From IMG/VR virus record IMGVR_UViG_3300049733_000107, positions 1-31,208 of that record: DNA of 31,208 bases; one strand, given 5' to 3'. Every line of letters begins with the position of its first letter. Position 1 is the stretch's first letter. This document shows positions 23,907 through 30,875 of this stretch, in pieces. Below the pieces are notes generated by a model. The model was not told where the DNA came from. It made no database searches and worked only from the letters and a program-made list of their open reading frames with translations. The position numbers and the translations under genes are program-made. Origin of the DNA: a virus.

Positions 23907-24688
23907 TGAACGGCTGTGGACGGACGAGTACGAGAACCAAGGCAAGTAAATGGAAGCCGTTGACGCCTCGCGTGCAAGGACTCGTGGACCGTCGGTCTAG
24001 AGGTGAACGGTTGACGGCCGGCGAAACGATGGAGGTCGCGAAAGCCGGCGTCACGATCGCGGCGCGCGGCGGCGCAAAGATTTGGTCGATGCGAGAGGCA
24101 TGGATGCCGAGTCGGTGTACCTGCAGAACGGACGGCCGCGCGAGCTGCATGCGGCACAAGGGACAGGAAGGCCTGAATCATCAGATGACCGAGGGCGGCG
24201 ATCCTGACGGCTTCGCGGTATTCGGGCAGTTCCCGCACGGCTTCTTGAACGACGTCCTGCGGATGCAATTGCTCGGCGACGTCCAGCGGCACGAGGTCCT
24301 GCACATCTGCTCCGGCACGCTGGGTCCTCGTGAACGGTGGACCGTGGACATGCGGCCGGCGGCGCTGCCGTCCGTCGTCGCCCGCGGCGAGGCGTTGCCG
24401 TTTCTGGAGGCCTCGTTCAAGGCGGCCTGTATCGACCCGCCCTACACCGAAGAGTACGCGCGGAACCTGTATCGCTCGGAGTTTCCGAGGCCGTCACATC
24501 TACTGAAGGAGGCGGCTCGCGTCGTGGTGCCTGGCGGGCGCATCGGTCTGCTGCACATCGCGGTGCCAATCACGCCGCCCGATTGTGAGTTCGTCACGTC
24601 GTTCGGTGTCGTGCCTGGTCCGGGCTTTCGTATTCGTGCGTTCACGGTGTACCAGCGCCGGCAGGCTTCGTTGCTGGAGGCCATCTAG
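23906..24688 (+). CDS. SAM-dependent methyltransferase with DPPY motif
   Basis: 260 residues. The Rossmann core is in the second half: the SAM-binding loop HICSGTLG (133-140), then TVDMRPAALPSVVARGEALPFLEASFKAACI, the catalytic DPPY (177-180), EEYARNLYRSEFPRPSHLLKEAARVVVPGGRIGLLHIAVP, and a closing FRIRAFTVYQRR. This matches a type of methyltransferase seen in phages and high-G+C bacteria; DPPY points to an exocyclic amino group in DNA as substrate. The first 90 residues hold several Cys (CTCRTDGRASCMRHKG) and may be a separate segment; starts at 24029 or 24185 are possible. G+C is lower than in the neighbours. Confidence 0.75.
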   Translation: MNGCGRTSTRTKASKWKPLTPRVQGLVDRRSRGERLTAGETMEVAKAGVTIAARGGAKIWSMREAWMPSRCTCRTDGRASCMRHKGQEGLNHQMTEGGDPDGFAVFGQFPHGFLNDVLRMQLLGDVQRHEVLHICSGTLGPRERWTVDMRPAALPSVVARGEALPFLEASFKAACIDPPYTEEYARNLYRSEFPRPSHLLKEAARVVVPGGRIGLLHIAVPITPPDCEFVTSFGVVPGPGFRIRAFTVYQRRQASLLEAI

Positions 24689-24750
24689 TGAACCAGTCCG
24701 CAGACGTCCGTCGTCACATGCGCGCCCTGATTCGAGGAGTAACCGCGTGA
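24688..24750 (+). CDS. 20-residue open frame linking methyltransferase and nuclease genes
   Basis: GTG at 24688 with a perfect GGAGG at 24676-24680 (seven bases before). The GTG overlaps the preceding TAG by one base, and the TGA stop overlaps the GTG start of the nuclease by three. It would encode a basic peptide, MNQSADVRRHMRALIRGVTA. It probably serves to couple translation to the nuclease, but a functional peptide cannot be ruled out. Confidence 0.4.
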   Translation: MNQSADVRRHMRALIRGVTA

Positions 24751-25433
24751 TCGCGTGGACTGCCAATCCCTCGTGGCTCTCCGGCGTGGCGTATGACGCC
24801 GCGGCCCGGCAGCATCGTATCGACACGCGCCGCGCGCCGAGCGTGACGCAAGTCATCGACGCGCGCTATCCCGATCGCTTCGCCCGCGTCGATCGCGCGG
24901 TGCTCGCCCGGAAAGCGCGGCTCGGGACCGCGGTGCATCTGGCGGCGCAGTACGACGCCGAGGGTACGCTCGACGAGTCCTCCGTCAGCGCCGCCGTGAG
25001 TCCCCGGCTGGCCGCCTGGCGCTGGTTCCGCCAGTCGCGCCGCGTGCAGCCGCTCCTGTGTGAAGCCGTCATCTGTTCGCGCGACCTGGCGCTCGATCCC
25101 CTGGACCGGCGCCCGTATTGCGGCCGGCTGGACTTCCTCTGCCTCGTCGACCGCCGGCAGCTCGTGCTGCTCGATCTGAAAACGGGCTCCCCCGCCTTCG
25201 CGCGCCTGCAAACGATCGGCTATCTCGACGCGCTCTATCAGCAGTACCCGCACCTGATCCGGGAGGACGTCCAGCGCTGGGCCGTGCAGCTGCAGGATGG
25301 CCGCTACCGGGTCGAAACCTTTCGCGACGATGCGCTGGACGCGCGGGACTATCGCGCGGCCCTGGCGCACGCCTACGCCCTGTCGACATGGAGGGACGAT
25401 GACGCCTGCGCACCTGTTCGATCTGCCCGCTGA
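24747..25433 (+). CDS. PD-(D/E)XK exonuclease (RecE/Cas4-like partner of RecT)
   Basis: 228 residues, GTG start with GAGGAG seven bases upstream. The nuclease core shows H64 in RLGTAVHLAA, D129 in YCGRLDFLCLV, and D143-L-K145 in LVLLDLKTGS, followed by the helix ARLQTIGYLDALYQQYP with a conserved Gln-Thr. This is the PD-(D/E)XK layout of RecB/Cas4/RecE-type exonucleases. Together with RecT it would make the two-part recombination system: the nuclease trims double-strand ends, RecT anneals the single strand. The end overlaps the next gene by 35 bases. Confidence 0.85.
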   Translation: MIAWTANPSWLSGVAYDAAARQHRIDTRRAPSVTQVIDARYPDRFARVDRAVLARKARLGTAVHLAAQYDAEGTLDESSVSAAVSPRLAAWRWFRQSRRVQPLLCEAVICSRDLALDPLDRRPYCGRLDFLCLVDRRQLVLLDLKTGSPAFARLQTIGYLDALYQQYPHLIREDVQRWAVQLQDGRYRVETFRDDALDARDYRAALAHAYALSTWRDDDACAPVRSAR

Positions 25434-26496
25434 ACTGCCGGACGATCCGAGTCCGCCGCCGGCTCTGTTCGAGGTGCCGGACGACGGTAGTCCCATCGTC
25501 GGGACGACCACGGGTGACGTCCCGCCGGCGGAGCCAGTACCAGTCCTGCCGGACGCCGCGATCGCGTTGACCGGGCAGGTCTTACCGCCGATCGGGGAAC
25601 TGACGATCCAGCCGGACCTGGAGTCCTACCTGGCGGCGCTCGAGCAGGCCGTCGCGCCGTATGAGGCGGCGGCGCGCCAGTTTGCGCGCGAGATGGAGAC
25701 GGCGCCCGTCGACACGCCGGAGCAGGTGGCGGCGATCGGCCGGATGTCCCTCGTCGCGCGCGATCGCGAACGCGCGCTCGAGGAGCTGTTCGAACCGTGC
25801 ATCCGCAAGCCGCGGTTGTATCTCGATCGCGTCTATGCCGTGCGCCGGCGGGTTGTCGACTGGTGGAAGATCGGCGGCCAGACCGCGGCCGCGCGGCATG
25901 CCAGGCGCCGCCGCGAGCTCGAGGAGCTCGATCGCCGCGTCGCGAGAGACGCGGCCGCCGCGGATGCGAAGCGCCGCCAGGAGGCCGAGGCCCAGGCCGC
26001 GGCCGAACGGCAGCGGCTGGCCGAGGCGGCCACGCGCGCCGCGACCGCTGGCGATACCGCTGCCGCCTCGCACTTCATCGACCAGGCGCGCGCCGTGCAG
26101 CCGGCGCTCGTCCCCGATACGCCAGTCCTGGCCGTGCAGACGGCGCAGGCGACTGTCAAAGGCGTCACGGTTGCGGACGTGCGGAAAGGCGACATCACCG
26201 ACCTGGTTGAAGCGCTGCTCGCCTACGCGCGGCCGCACATCATGCTCGAGATCGCGGCCGCCATCGAAGCCGGCGAGCTGACCGCGGCCGCCATGCAGAC
26301 GCCGACGACGATCATGGTGGCGACCCGCCTCCGCGCCCTCGCCAGCGAGCTGCCGCAGATCCCGTCGTCGATGTTCCAGGCGAACGCCAAGGCGATCAAA
26401 GCGCGCGCCACCGATGAAGGGCCGTCGCTGCAGTGGCCTGGCTTCCGGTTCTGGATCGAGGCGTCCCCGCGGCGGACCAGCGGAGGCGCGGCGTGA
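25399..26496 (+). CDS. Coiled-coil protein of the recombination operon
   Basis: 365 residues, ATG with GGAGGG upstream. The N-terminal 80 residues are acidic and Pro-rich. Residues about 80-245 form a long helical region rich in Glu, Arg and Ala (LAALEQAVAPYEAAARQFAREME, ARRRRELEELDRRVARDAAAADAKRRQEAEAQAAAERQ). The C-terminal part is a compact domain (VADVRKGDITDLVEALLAYARPH, then LASELPQIPSSMFQANAKAIKARA and WPGFRFWIEASPR). Operon position between the nuclease and the replication gene suggests a role in DNA processing. No family is recognised. Confidence 0.65.
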   Translation: MTPAHLFDLPAELPDDPSPPPALFEVPDDGSPIVGTTTGDVPPAEPVPVLPDAAIALTGQVLPPIGELTIQPDLESYLAALEQAVAPYEAAARQFAREMETAPVDTPEQVAAIGRMSLVARDRERALEELFEPCIRKPRLYLDRVYAVRRRVVDWWKIGGQTAAARHARRRRELEELDRRVARDAAAADAKRRQEAEAQAAAERQRLAEAATRAATAGDTAAASHFIDQARAVQPALVPDTPVLAVQTAQATVKGVTVADVRKGDITDLVEALLAYARPHIMLEIAAAIEAGELTAAAMQTPTTIMVATRLRALASELPQIPSSMFQANAKAIKARATDEGPSLQWPGFRFWIEASPRRTSGGAA

Positions 26497-27371
26497 TCTA
26501 CCTGCTCGAGGAGATCGACGCCGATCCGAAGATCCTCGAGGCCGGCCGGCTGGCGAAAGCGAAGGGCGGCCGGTACTACATTCTTGGGGTCTTTGTGGCG
26601 GCAATCGGTTACTGCCGGCGCTACAAGACCGACGGCCATCTGCCGCGATCATTTTTTTTAGACAAAGACAAAGCCGGATCGGTGGCGCCGTCGCTGCGTG
26701 CGGGCTTGATCCAAAAAACGAAGACCGGCGACTACGTTATTCCGAGTTACCTCCGTTACAACCGGTCCGCGGCCCAAGTCCAGCAGACACTACAACTTCA
26801 GCGAGAACGGATGGCGAAATTACGCCGTCACAACCAGGGCGCCGCCGGGCGTGACACGAGCGGCGGTGACGCTGATGTGCGCGCGCACCCGACGGCTGGT
26901 GACGCTGATGTGCGTAATGGTGACGCCAATGTGCGCGTACCCACGATCCACGATCCACGATCCACGAAGAACAGAGGTACTCCAGCCAACCAGCACGATC
27001 TCCCGGTACTGAGTACGTCTTCCGATCGTGCTGCTTCCAAGAGAGAACAGCGGACGCGGACGTCCGCGCATTCTCCCCCTGTGGAAAACCTGACGAAGGA
27101 AGGAAAGAACCGCCTGGCGAAAGTGCCGGCGGCGGATGGGAACTTTGCCGTGCTGGTGTGCCTGACGCACGACGTTTTAGACGAGCTCGGCAGCGGCACG
27201 CCGCGACCGAGCGATCCCGATCTGCTCGAGGCGGTGAAGCTGGCGGCCGCGAAGTGGCACATCGCCTACGACCAGGGCGACACGTTGACACGTGCGGTGA
27301 CGGCAGCGGTGAAACAACGGCTCGGTGGGAAGTCTGCGCCCCTGCCGGCGTTGGCGCGGGGCCGGTGTTGA
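26493..27371 (+). CDS. Phage replication initiation protein (Rep/DnaD-like)
   Basis: 292 residues, GTG start with GGAGG upstream, overlapping the previous stop by four bases. The N-terminal domain (YLLEEIDADPKILEAGRLAKAKGGRYYILGVFVAAIGYCRRYKTDGHLP, then SLRAGLIQKTKTGDYVIPSYLRYN) resembles the winged helix DNA-binding part of phage initiators. A low-complexity linker (about 120-215) is encoded by DNA repeats. The C-terminal domain (EAVKLAAAKWHIAYDQGDTLTRAVTAAVKQRL) is helical. It would bind an origin inside its own gene, as lambda O does. No helicase gene is present in the window. Confidence 0.7.
   Translation: MIYLLEEIDADPKILEAGRLAKAKGGRYYILGVFVAAIGYCRRYKTDGHLPRSFFLDKDKAGSVAPSLRAGLIQKTKTGDYVIPSYLRYNRSAAQVQQTLQLQRERMAKLRRHNQGAAGRDTSGGDADVRAHPTAGDADVRNGDANVRVPTIHDPRSTKNRGTPANQHDLPVLSTSSDRAASKREQRTRTSAHSPPVENLTKEGKNRLAKVPAADGNFAVLVCLTHDVLDELGSGTPRPSDPDLLEAVKLAAAKWHIAYDQGDTLTRAVTAAVKQRLGGKSAPLPALARGRC
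26865..26968 (+). repeat. Candidate origin repeats inside the replication gene
   Basis: Three copies of GGTGACGCTGATGTGCG (26865-26881, 26898-26914, and 26919-26935 with GCCAAT in place of GCTGAT) are followed by nearly four tandem CCACGAT units (26941-26968). They lie in the part coding for the protein's linker. Clustered repeats in the middle of a phage initiator gene are the standard appearance of an origin. That function is inferred. Confidence 0.6.
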
Positions 27372-27387
27372 CGAATGGCGGAATCGT

Positions 27388-27987
27388 ATGAGTGAACATG
27401 AGTATCTGATTCGCACTAAGCAACGGTGCTCCATCTGTGGGCCACTCCAACCGTTGCTGTTCTTTTCAACCTTTGGTAAGGCCGCGACAGATTCTGCAGT
27501 AGACGCATCTACTGCAGCACGGAAACGTCGGGCATCGATCTGCTTCGGTTGCCAACAAAACCGCCGTGATCAAGAGAAACAAACGAATCGACTACGCACC
27601 AAGATGCGGGATAACCGCCGACGTCATGCCAGTCGTCTGAAGATTTCGGTCGACCTATTGGAAGAACAGTATGGCTGGAACCTCGACCGAATGGAGCACG
27701 ACGCGGAACACGCCTACAGGAACGGTTGTCCGTACTGCACAAAACCATTTCGAGAGATGGAACACGGCTATTCGGATCTGACCGTCGACGTTGTCAATCC
27801 AGGCGAGCCGCCGCATTGGGCGACAAACATCAGATTCGTCTGTATGACGTGTAATCGCGAAAAGGCGATGACACCGTCAACACTCTGGGCTGAAAAGCTC
27901 GCGTGCTGGGACAGGTGGCAACGACGGCAAGAGGAACTCAGCAGGATTCCGCCGCCGCCTGCCTATTTTCAGTCGAAGCTATTTTGA
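27388..27987 (+). CDS. HNH-type zinc-binding endonuclease-like protein
   Basis: 199 residues with four Cys pairs: CSIC (14-17), CFGC (about 53), CPYC (about 114) and CMTC (about 153). The last part, LTVDVVNPGEPPHWATNIRFVCMTCNREKAM, follows the HNH outline, with NIRFVCMTCN as the second half; but the first His of the DH motif is replaced (VDVV). G+C content is plainly lower than in the flanking genes and the reading frame uses more A/T-ending codons, which suggests recent transfer. It may be a homing-type nuclease or a diverged variant with a different active site. Confidence 0.7.
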   Translation: MSEHEYLIRTKQRCSICGPLQPLLFFSTFGKAATDSAVDASTAARKRRASICFGCQQNRRDQEKQTNRLRTKMRDNRRRHASRLKISVDLLEEQYGWNLDRMEHDAEHAYRNGCPYCTKPFREMEHGYSDLTVDVVNPGEPPHWATNIRFVCMTCNREKAMTPSTLWAEKLACWDRWQRRQEELSRIPPPPAYFQSKLF

Positions 27988-28061
27988 AACGGACGGGAAT
28001 GGCGATCCGTCGCGTCCAGCGGCGCGCGTTTGTCACGATCCCGTGGATCCAGGGGCAACCG

Positions 28062-28217
28062 ATGAAACGGGAGCAGACGATGACGGACGCGATCAACGAG
28101 GTGATCGCGGCGCTCGAGCAGGACGCGAAAGACGAGGTGCCGGTGACGGTCGAGGCGATGACGACCGACGAGTACGGCGTGCACCTATTGCTCGCCGTGT
28201 GGATGTGGAAGGACTGA
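28062..28217 (+). CDS. Small hypothetical protein
   Basis: 51 residues from the ATG at 28062; a second ATG at 28080 with GGGAG seven bases upstream is as likely (45 residues), and one at 27999 would give 72. Sequence: TDAINEVIAALEQDAKDEVPVTVEAMTTDEYGVHLLLAVWMWKD. A compact, acidic alpha/beta-looking protein. The stop is followed directly by the next start. Function unknown. Confidence 0.55.
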   Translation: MKREQTMTDAINEVIAALEQDAKDEVPVTVEAMTTDEYGVHLLLAVWMWKD

Positions 28218-28451
28218 ATGTCGGCCCTGGCCTCCGTGTCGACGGCGATCCTGGTGGCGCTGCTGCCGCAAGCCATTGCCGGCGTCTGTCAGGCGCGGGC
28301 CGACGACCCGGACCTCTCGGATCACTGGTGCGCCGTGCTGATGGAAGTGCTGGCCGAGCTGCAGCGGCGCCAGGGGACGGACGCAGCCGCGCGGCAGGCG
28401 TTGGCGCAGTTCATTCTCACGTGGCATCAAGTCGCAGCGACGGTGCATTGA
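28218..28451 (+). CDS. Small helical hypothetical protein
   Basis: 77 residues starting directly after the upstream stop. The N-terminal part is hydrophobic (LASVSTAILVALLPQAIAGVC), then acidic and helical (DDPDLSDHWCAVLMEVLAELQRRQGTDAAARQALAQFILTWHQVA). It may have a signal or membrane segment, but the rest reads as a soluble helix bundle. No family is recognised. Confidence 0.55.
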   Translation: MSALASVSTAILVALLPQAIAGVCQARADDPDLSDHWCAVLMEVLAELQRRQGTDAAARQALAQFILTWHQVAATVH

Positions 28452-28456
28452 CGATC

Positions 28457-28744
28457 ATGCACACCAACAGCTGGGACAAGATCCGGCAGAAGGGCGGCCC
28501 GAAGGTCTATAAGACCGGGCCGCGGCTGACGGGCCGCGCGCGGCTCGAGCGCCGCCTCGTGGCGCTGCTGCTGGACTTCGCCCGGTTCGTGCGGGCGGAG
28601 GGTAGCCGGGAGGCACGGCTGCGCGGGGCGCCGGTGTCGCCGGCGCGGCAGCGCGATCATGCCTGGGCGACGGAGTGGATCGCGGTGCTGCAGCAGACGC
28701 AGCGCCGCCTGACGGCGGAGGCTGCGGAGGATGGCCATGAGTAG
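28457..28744 (+). CDS. Basic hypothetical protein
   Basis: 95 residues, start six bases after the previous stop. The sequence is strongly basic (KIRQKGGPKVYKTGPRLTGRARLERRLVALLLDFARFVRAEGS, then RQRDHAWATEWIAVLQQTQRRLTAEAAED). The middle is a helical segment that could bind nucleic acid. It overlaps the next gene by eight bases. No family is recognised. Confidence 0.5.
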   Translation: MHTNSWDKIRQKGGPKVYKTGPRLTGRARLERRLVALLLDFARFVRAEGSREARLRGAPVSPARQRDHAWATEWIAVLQQTQRRLTAEAAEDGHE

Positions 28745-28985
28745 CGGCTACGACGCCAACCAGCGCGCGGCCGTGCGCCTGACGTGTGCCCGGTGCGGGC
28801 GCCGGTTCGATCGCACGCATCCGCCACCAGTGGCGATCGCCGGGCGCGGAGGCGCCGATGAGCAAGCCACGCCACTTCGCACGCTGTCGCTACTGCGGGT
28901 GCACCGACGACAAGCCCTGCCCGACCGGCTGCGGCTGGGCCGACGACACGCAGGCCTTCTGCACGGCTTGCCAGCCTGTGCATGA
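28737..28985 (+). CDS. Small zinc-finger-like hypothetical protein
   Basis: 82 residues from the ATG at 28737 (GGAGG six bases upstream). Residues 13-30 hold VRLTCARCGRRFDRTHPP, a single CxxC knuckle. After about residue 40 the frame runs for 128 bases beneath the next gene, and that part (LRTLSLLRVHRRQALPDRLRLGRRHAG) looks like an antiphase shadow. The first half is believable; the gene may have lost its own stop. Confidence 0.4.
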   Translation: MSSGYDANQRAAVRLTCARCGRRFDRTHPPPVAIAGRGGADEQATPLRTLSLLRVHRRQALPDRLRLGRRHAGLLHGLPACA

Positions 28986-29184
28986 GGCGTGGCAGCGGCT
29001 CGCACGGCGCCGCAAACCCAACATGGTGCGCGCGTTCTTCCGCGGCTTCGTCGAGGGCGCCGGCGACGTCGATCGCCAGCAGGGTGAGGCTGGCCCTTAC
29101 GGCACCAAAGAGGTGCAGGTCTACTGGCAGGCCGGCTTCGCGGCCGGTCGTCGCTCACTCGTGCAGCGAGCCACGCGGCCATGA
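28858..29184 (+). CDS. Conserved phage zinc-binding protein (CxxCGCTD type)
   Basis: 108 residues, ATG with GGAGG upstream. The N-terminus has HFARCRYCGCTDDKPCPTGCGWADDTQAFCTACQ, a pattern common in small phage proteins, with six or seven Cys for one or two zinc ions. The C-terminal half (VRAFFRGFVEGAGDVDRQQGEAG, EVQVYWQAGFAAGRRS) is separate and helical; it resembles phage proteins with a repeated YW.AGF.AGRR. Function unknown. Confidence 0.65.
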   Translation: MSKPRHFARCRYCGCTDDKPCPTGCGWADDTQAFCTACQPVHEAWQRLARRRKPNMVRAFFRGFVEGAGDVDRQQGEAGPYGTKEVQVYWQAGFAAGRRSLVQRATRP

Positions 29185-29528
29185 GGCACGCGCCGTGGCC
29201 AGTGGCGCCCGTCCACTGGGGCTGGGACTTTGGCTCAGCGCCGTCACGTTCCGTCGTCGAGTTCCGTGACGGCCAGGTGCGAGCAGGCGCGCGCACGCGC
29301 GCGCAGACGTCGGAGGACATCGTGCCGAAACTCGCCATCGAAATCATCGACACGAACCACCACCGGGCGTTGAAGGCCGCGGCGCGGTCGATGCACCTGA
29401 CGTCGATGGTCGAACGCCACGGCCAGTCGAGCGTGCGCATCGTGCATGTCCAGGACGCCCACGAGGCGTATCTGCTGGGCGTCGAAACCATCAAACGGTG
29501 GCGGGCGTTCATCGGGCGGACGTCGTAG
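29181..29528 (+). CDS. Hypothetical protein
   Basis: 115 residues, ATGA overlap with the previous gene. The first 48 residues are Pro/Arg-rich; from about 50 (PKLAIEIIDTNHHRALKAAARSMHLTSMVERHGQSSVRIVHVQDAHEAYLLGVETIKRWRAF) it looks like an alpha/beta domain. A downstream start near the codon for that section is possible. No family is recognised. Confidence 0.5.
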   Translation: MRHAPWPVAPVHWGWDFGSAPSRSVVEFRDGQVRAGARTRAQTSEDIVPKLAIEIIDTNHHRALKAAARSMHLTSMVERHGQSSVRIVHVQDAHEAYLLGVETIKRWRAFIGRTS

Positions 29529-29543
29529 CCAGAGAGGGCAGCG

Positions 29544-29774
29544 ATGGCGCAGACCATACACGGCGCGGTGTCGATCACCACGATCGGGCCGGGGTTCACC
29601 ACCGACCCCGGCGACCCGAAGACGGGCAAACCCTATCTGCAGCTCGACTTCGCAGATGGCGTACAGGTGTGCATCACGGCGACCCTGGCCGACCTGATCG
29701 GCGGCGCTGGGCGCGGAGCGGCGGCCCGCTACCGCGATCTGCTGGCGGCGGGGAGGATCGATGGCACGCACTGA
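29544..29774 (+). CDS. Small hypothetical protein
   Basis: 76 residues, GAGGG before the ATG. The sequence is strand-rich (IHGAVSITTIGPGFTTDPGDPKTGKPYLQLDFADGVQVCITATLADLIGG), followed by a helix RGAAARYRDLLAAG. It ends 14 bases inside the next gene. Role unknown. Confidence 0.55.
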   Translation: MAQTIHGAVSITTIGPGFTTDPGDPKTGKPYLQLDFADGVQVCITATLADLIGGAGRGAAARYRDLLAAGRIDGTH

Positions 29775-29961
29775 CAGCTGGCACTGTCTGGCTGCCGGCG
29801 TCTATGCCGACGACACCGGGGCGCTCCATCTCGTCGTGGAAGACATGCTCGCGGCGTCCGGCTATCCCGATACGCCGGAGAATCGCGCAACGCTGATCGA
29901 CGCCGCGCGCGCCGTCTTTGGCGGGGAGGGCATTCCCGTCTATGAGGTCGACGATGCCTAA
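29761..29961 (+). CDS. Small hypothetical protein, paralogue of the 19114-19512 gene
   Basis: 66 residues: SWHCLAAGVYADDTGALHLVVEDMLAASGYPDTPENRATLIDAARAVFGGEGIPVYEVDD. It matches the C-terminal half of the minus-strand protein at 19114-19512, with shared GVY.D..G..HLVV...L.A.GY.DTPENR.T. Two copies on opposite strands of one phage genome point to duplication or to one being swapped in from a relative. Function unknown. Confidence 0.6.
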   Translation: MARTDSWHCLAAGVYADDTGALHLVVEDMLAASGYPDTPENRATLIDAARAVFGGEGIPVYEVDDA

Positions 29962-30196
29962 CGCTCACGTCTCGCAGGAGTTCATCGACTGGCAGCGCCA
30001 GTTCGTCGAGCGCGTGATCCTGGCGATGCAACGGGTCTGTGCGGCCTGTCGGGATCCGTATCGCCTGCAGAGGACCACACATGAAAACGTTCCGATCGTT
30101 CACGGGTTCACGGTTGATCGAGCAACGCCGGCGCGCGCTGGCGCATCATTGCCGGCTGGCGATCGAAACGTTCCATCCGCGGTTTCGGTGGATTGA
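29954..30196 (+). CDS. Small hypothetical protein
   Basis: 80 residues, overlapping the previous gene by eight bases. The first part, VSQEFIDWQRQFVERVILAMQRVCAACRDPYRLQRT, is a reasonable helix with a CxxC. From about residue 43 it overlaps the next gene in another frame and becomes Ala/Arg-rich. The start region is believable; the true end is uncertain. Confidence 0.4.
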   Translation: MPNAHVSQEFIDWQRQFVERVILAMQRVCAACRDPYRLQRTTHENVPIVHGFTVDRATPARAGASLPAGDRNVPSAVSVD

Positions 30197-30242
30197 TGGG
30201 CCGTTCTCGATCCTGCTGACGGTCAATAGCGGCTATGAGTGA
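30081..30242 (+). CDS. Small basic hypothetical protein
   Basis: 53 residues from an ATG preceded by AGAGG. Sequence KTFRSFTGSRLIEQRRRALAHHCRLAIETFHPRFRWIDGPFSILLTVNSGYE: a basic helix followed by strands. The upstream in-frame start at 30039 adds unrelated residues. Overlaps the previous gene by 116 bases in another frame. Confidence 0.5.
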   Translation: MKTFRSFTGSRLIEQRRRALAHHCRLAIETFHPRFRWIDGPFSILLTVNSGYE

Positions 30243-30266
30243 CTCGAGGCGAATTTCGGCGGGCCC

Positions 30267-30530
30267 GTGTGGCACGCGAGTGTAAGCGGAGTCGAGGACG
30301 ACGCCGCGCGCCGGCTGAAGGCGATCGCCGTCCTCCACGGAATCGGGGACGCCGCGCGCGGCGAATGGTGGGAACAGGGCGAAATCGCCATGCATCTACG
30401 CCGGCGCCTGTCAGCGGCGGAGGATCCGCTAGTCGGTCCGGTTGTGGACGTCCGCGGGACGGCGGAAAGCGCGCGCCGGCTCAACCTCATGAGTCCATAT
30501 ATCCCGGCGGCGTATCTGCAAGAGGTCTGA
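30267..30530 (+). CDS. Conserved hypothetical protein (WHASV type)
   Basis: 87 residues, GTG start. It opens WHASVSGVEDDAARRLKAIAVLHGIGDAARGEWWEQGEIAMHLRRRLSAAEDPLVGPVVDVRGTAESARR, a pattern I recognise from uncharacterised proteins of high-G+C bacteria and their phages (W.ASV...GDP..GEW......HLRRRLS..E..VG.V.DIRGT.E). It ends close to the HNH gene. The role is unknown. Confidence 0.65.
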   Translation: MWHASVSGVEDDAARRLKAIAVLHGIGDAARGEWWEQGEIAMHLRRRLSAAEDPLVGPVVDVRGTAESARRLNLMSPYIPAAYLQEV

Positions 30531-30533
30531 TCG

Positions 30534-30872
30534 GTGCCAACGGCCAATCCGCGGCCATGTGCGGAGCCACGATGCGGCGCGCTGGTGACGGGGACCGAGG
30601 GGCGGTGTCCCCGGCACGCACGCGAACAGGAACGGCGGCGGCCGTTCCGGGACGTCCGCCGGTTGTACTACACGGTCCGCTGGCGCCGGCTGCGCCTGGA
30701 GGTGATTGCGGCGGCGGCGCACATCTGCCAGGCGTGCGGCTGCGTGGCGCTGGCGCTGGAGGTCGATCACGTGCAGCCGCACAAAGGGGACGTCCGGCGA
30801 TTCTGGGATCGCAGTAACCTGCAGGCGCTGTGTCCGTCCTGTCATACGGCCAAGACGGCGCGCGGCGAATAG
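30534..30872 (+). CDS. HNH endonuclease
   Basis: 112 residues. HNH core: a zinc pair C65/C68 (ICQAC), the catalytic D78-H79 in ALEVDHVQPHKGD, SNLQALCPSCHTAK with the Asn, the second zinc pair C100/C103 and a nearby His. The N-terminal 40 residues have another CxxxxC..H pattern (CAEPRCGALV...CPRH). Small HNH proteins of this type commonly stand just before terS and, in HK97 and related phages, take part in packaging. Joining the ends of the window gives that order here. Confidence 0.88.
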   Translation: MPTANPRPCAEPRCGALVTGTEGRCPRHAREQERRRPFRDVRRLYYTVRWRRLRLEVIAAAAHICQACGCVALALEVDHVQPHKGDVRRFWDRSNLQALCPSCHTAKTARGE

Positions 30873-30875
30873 CGG

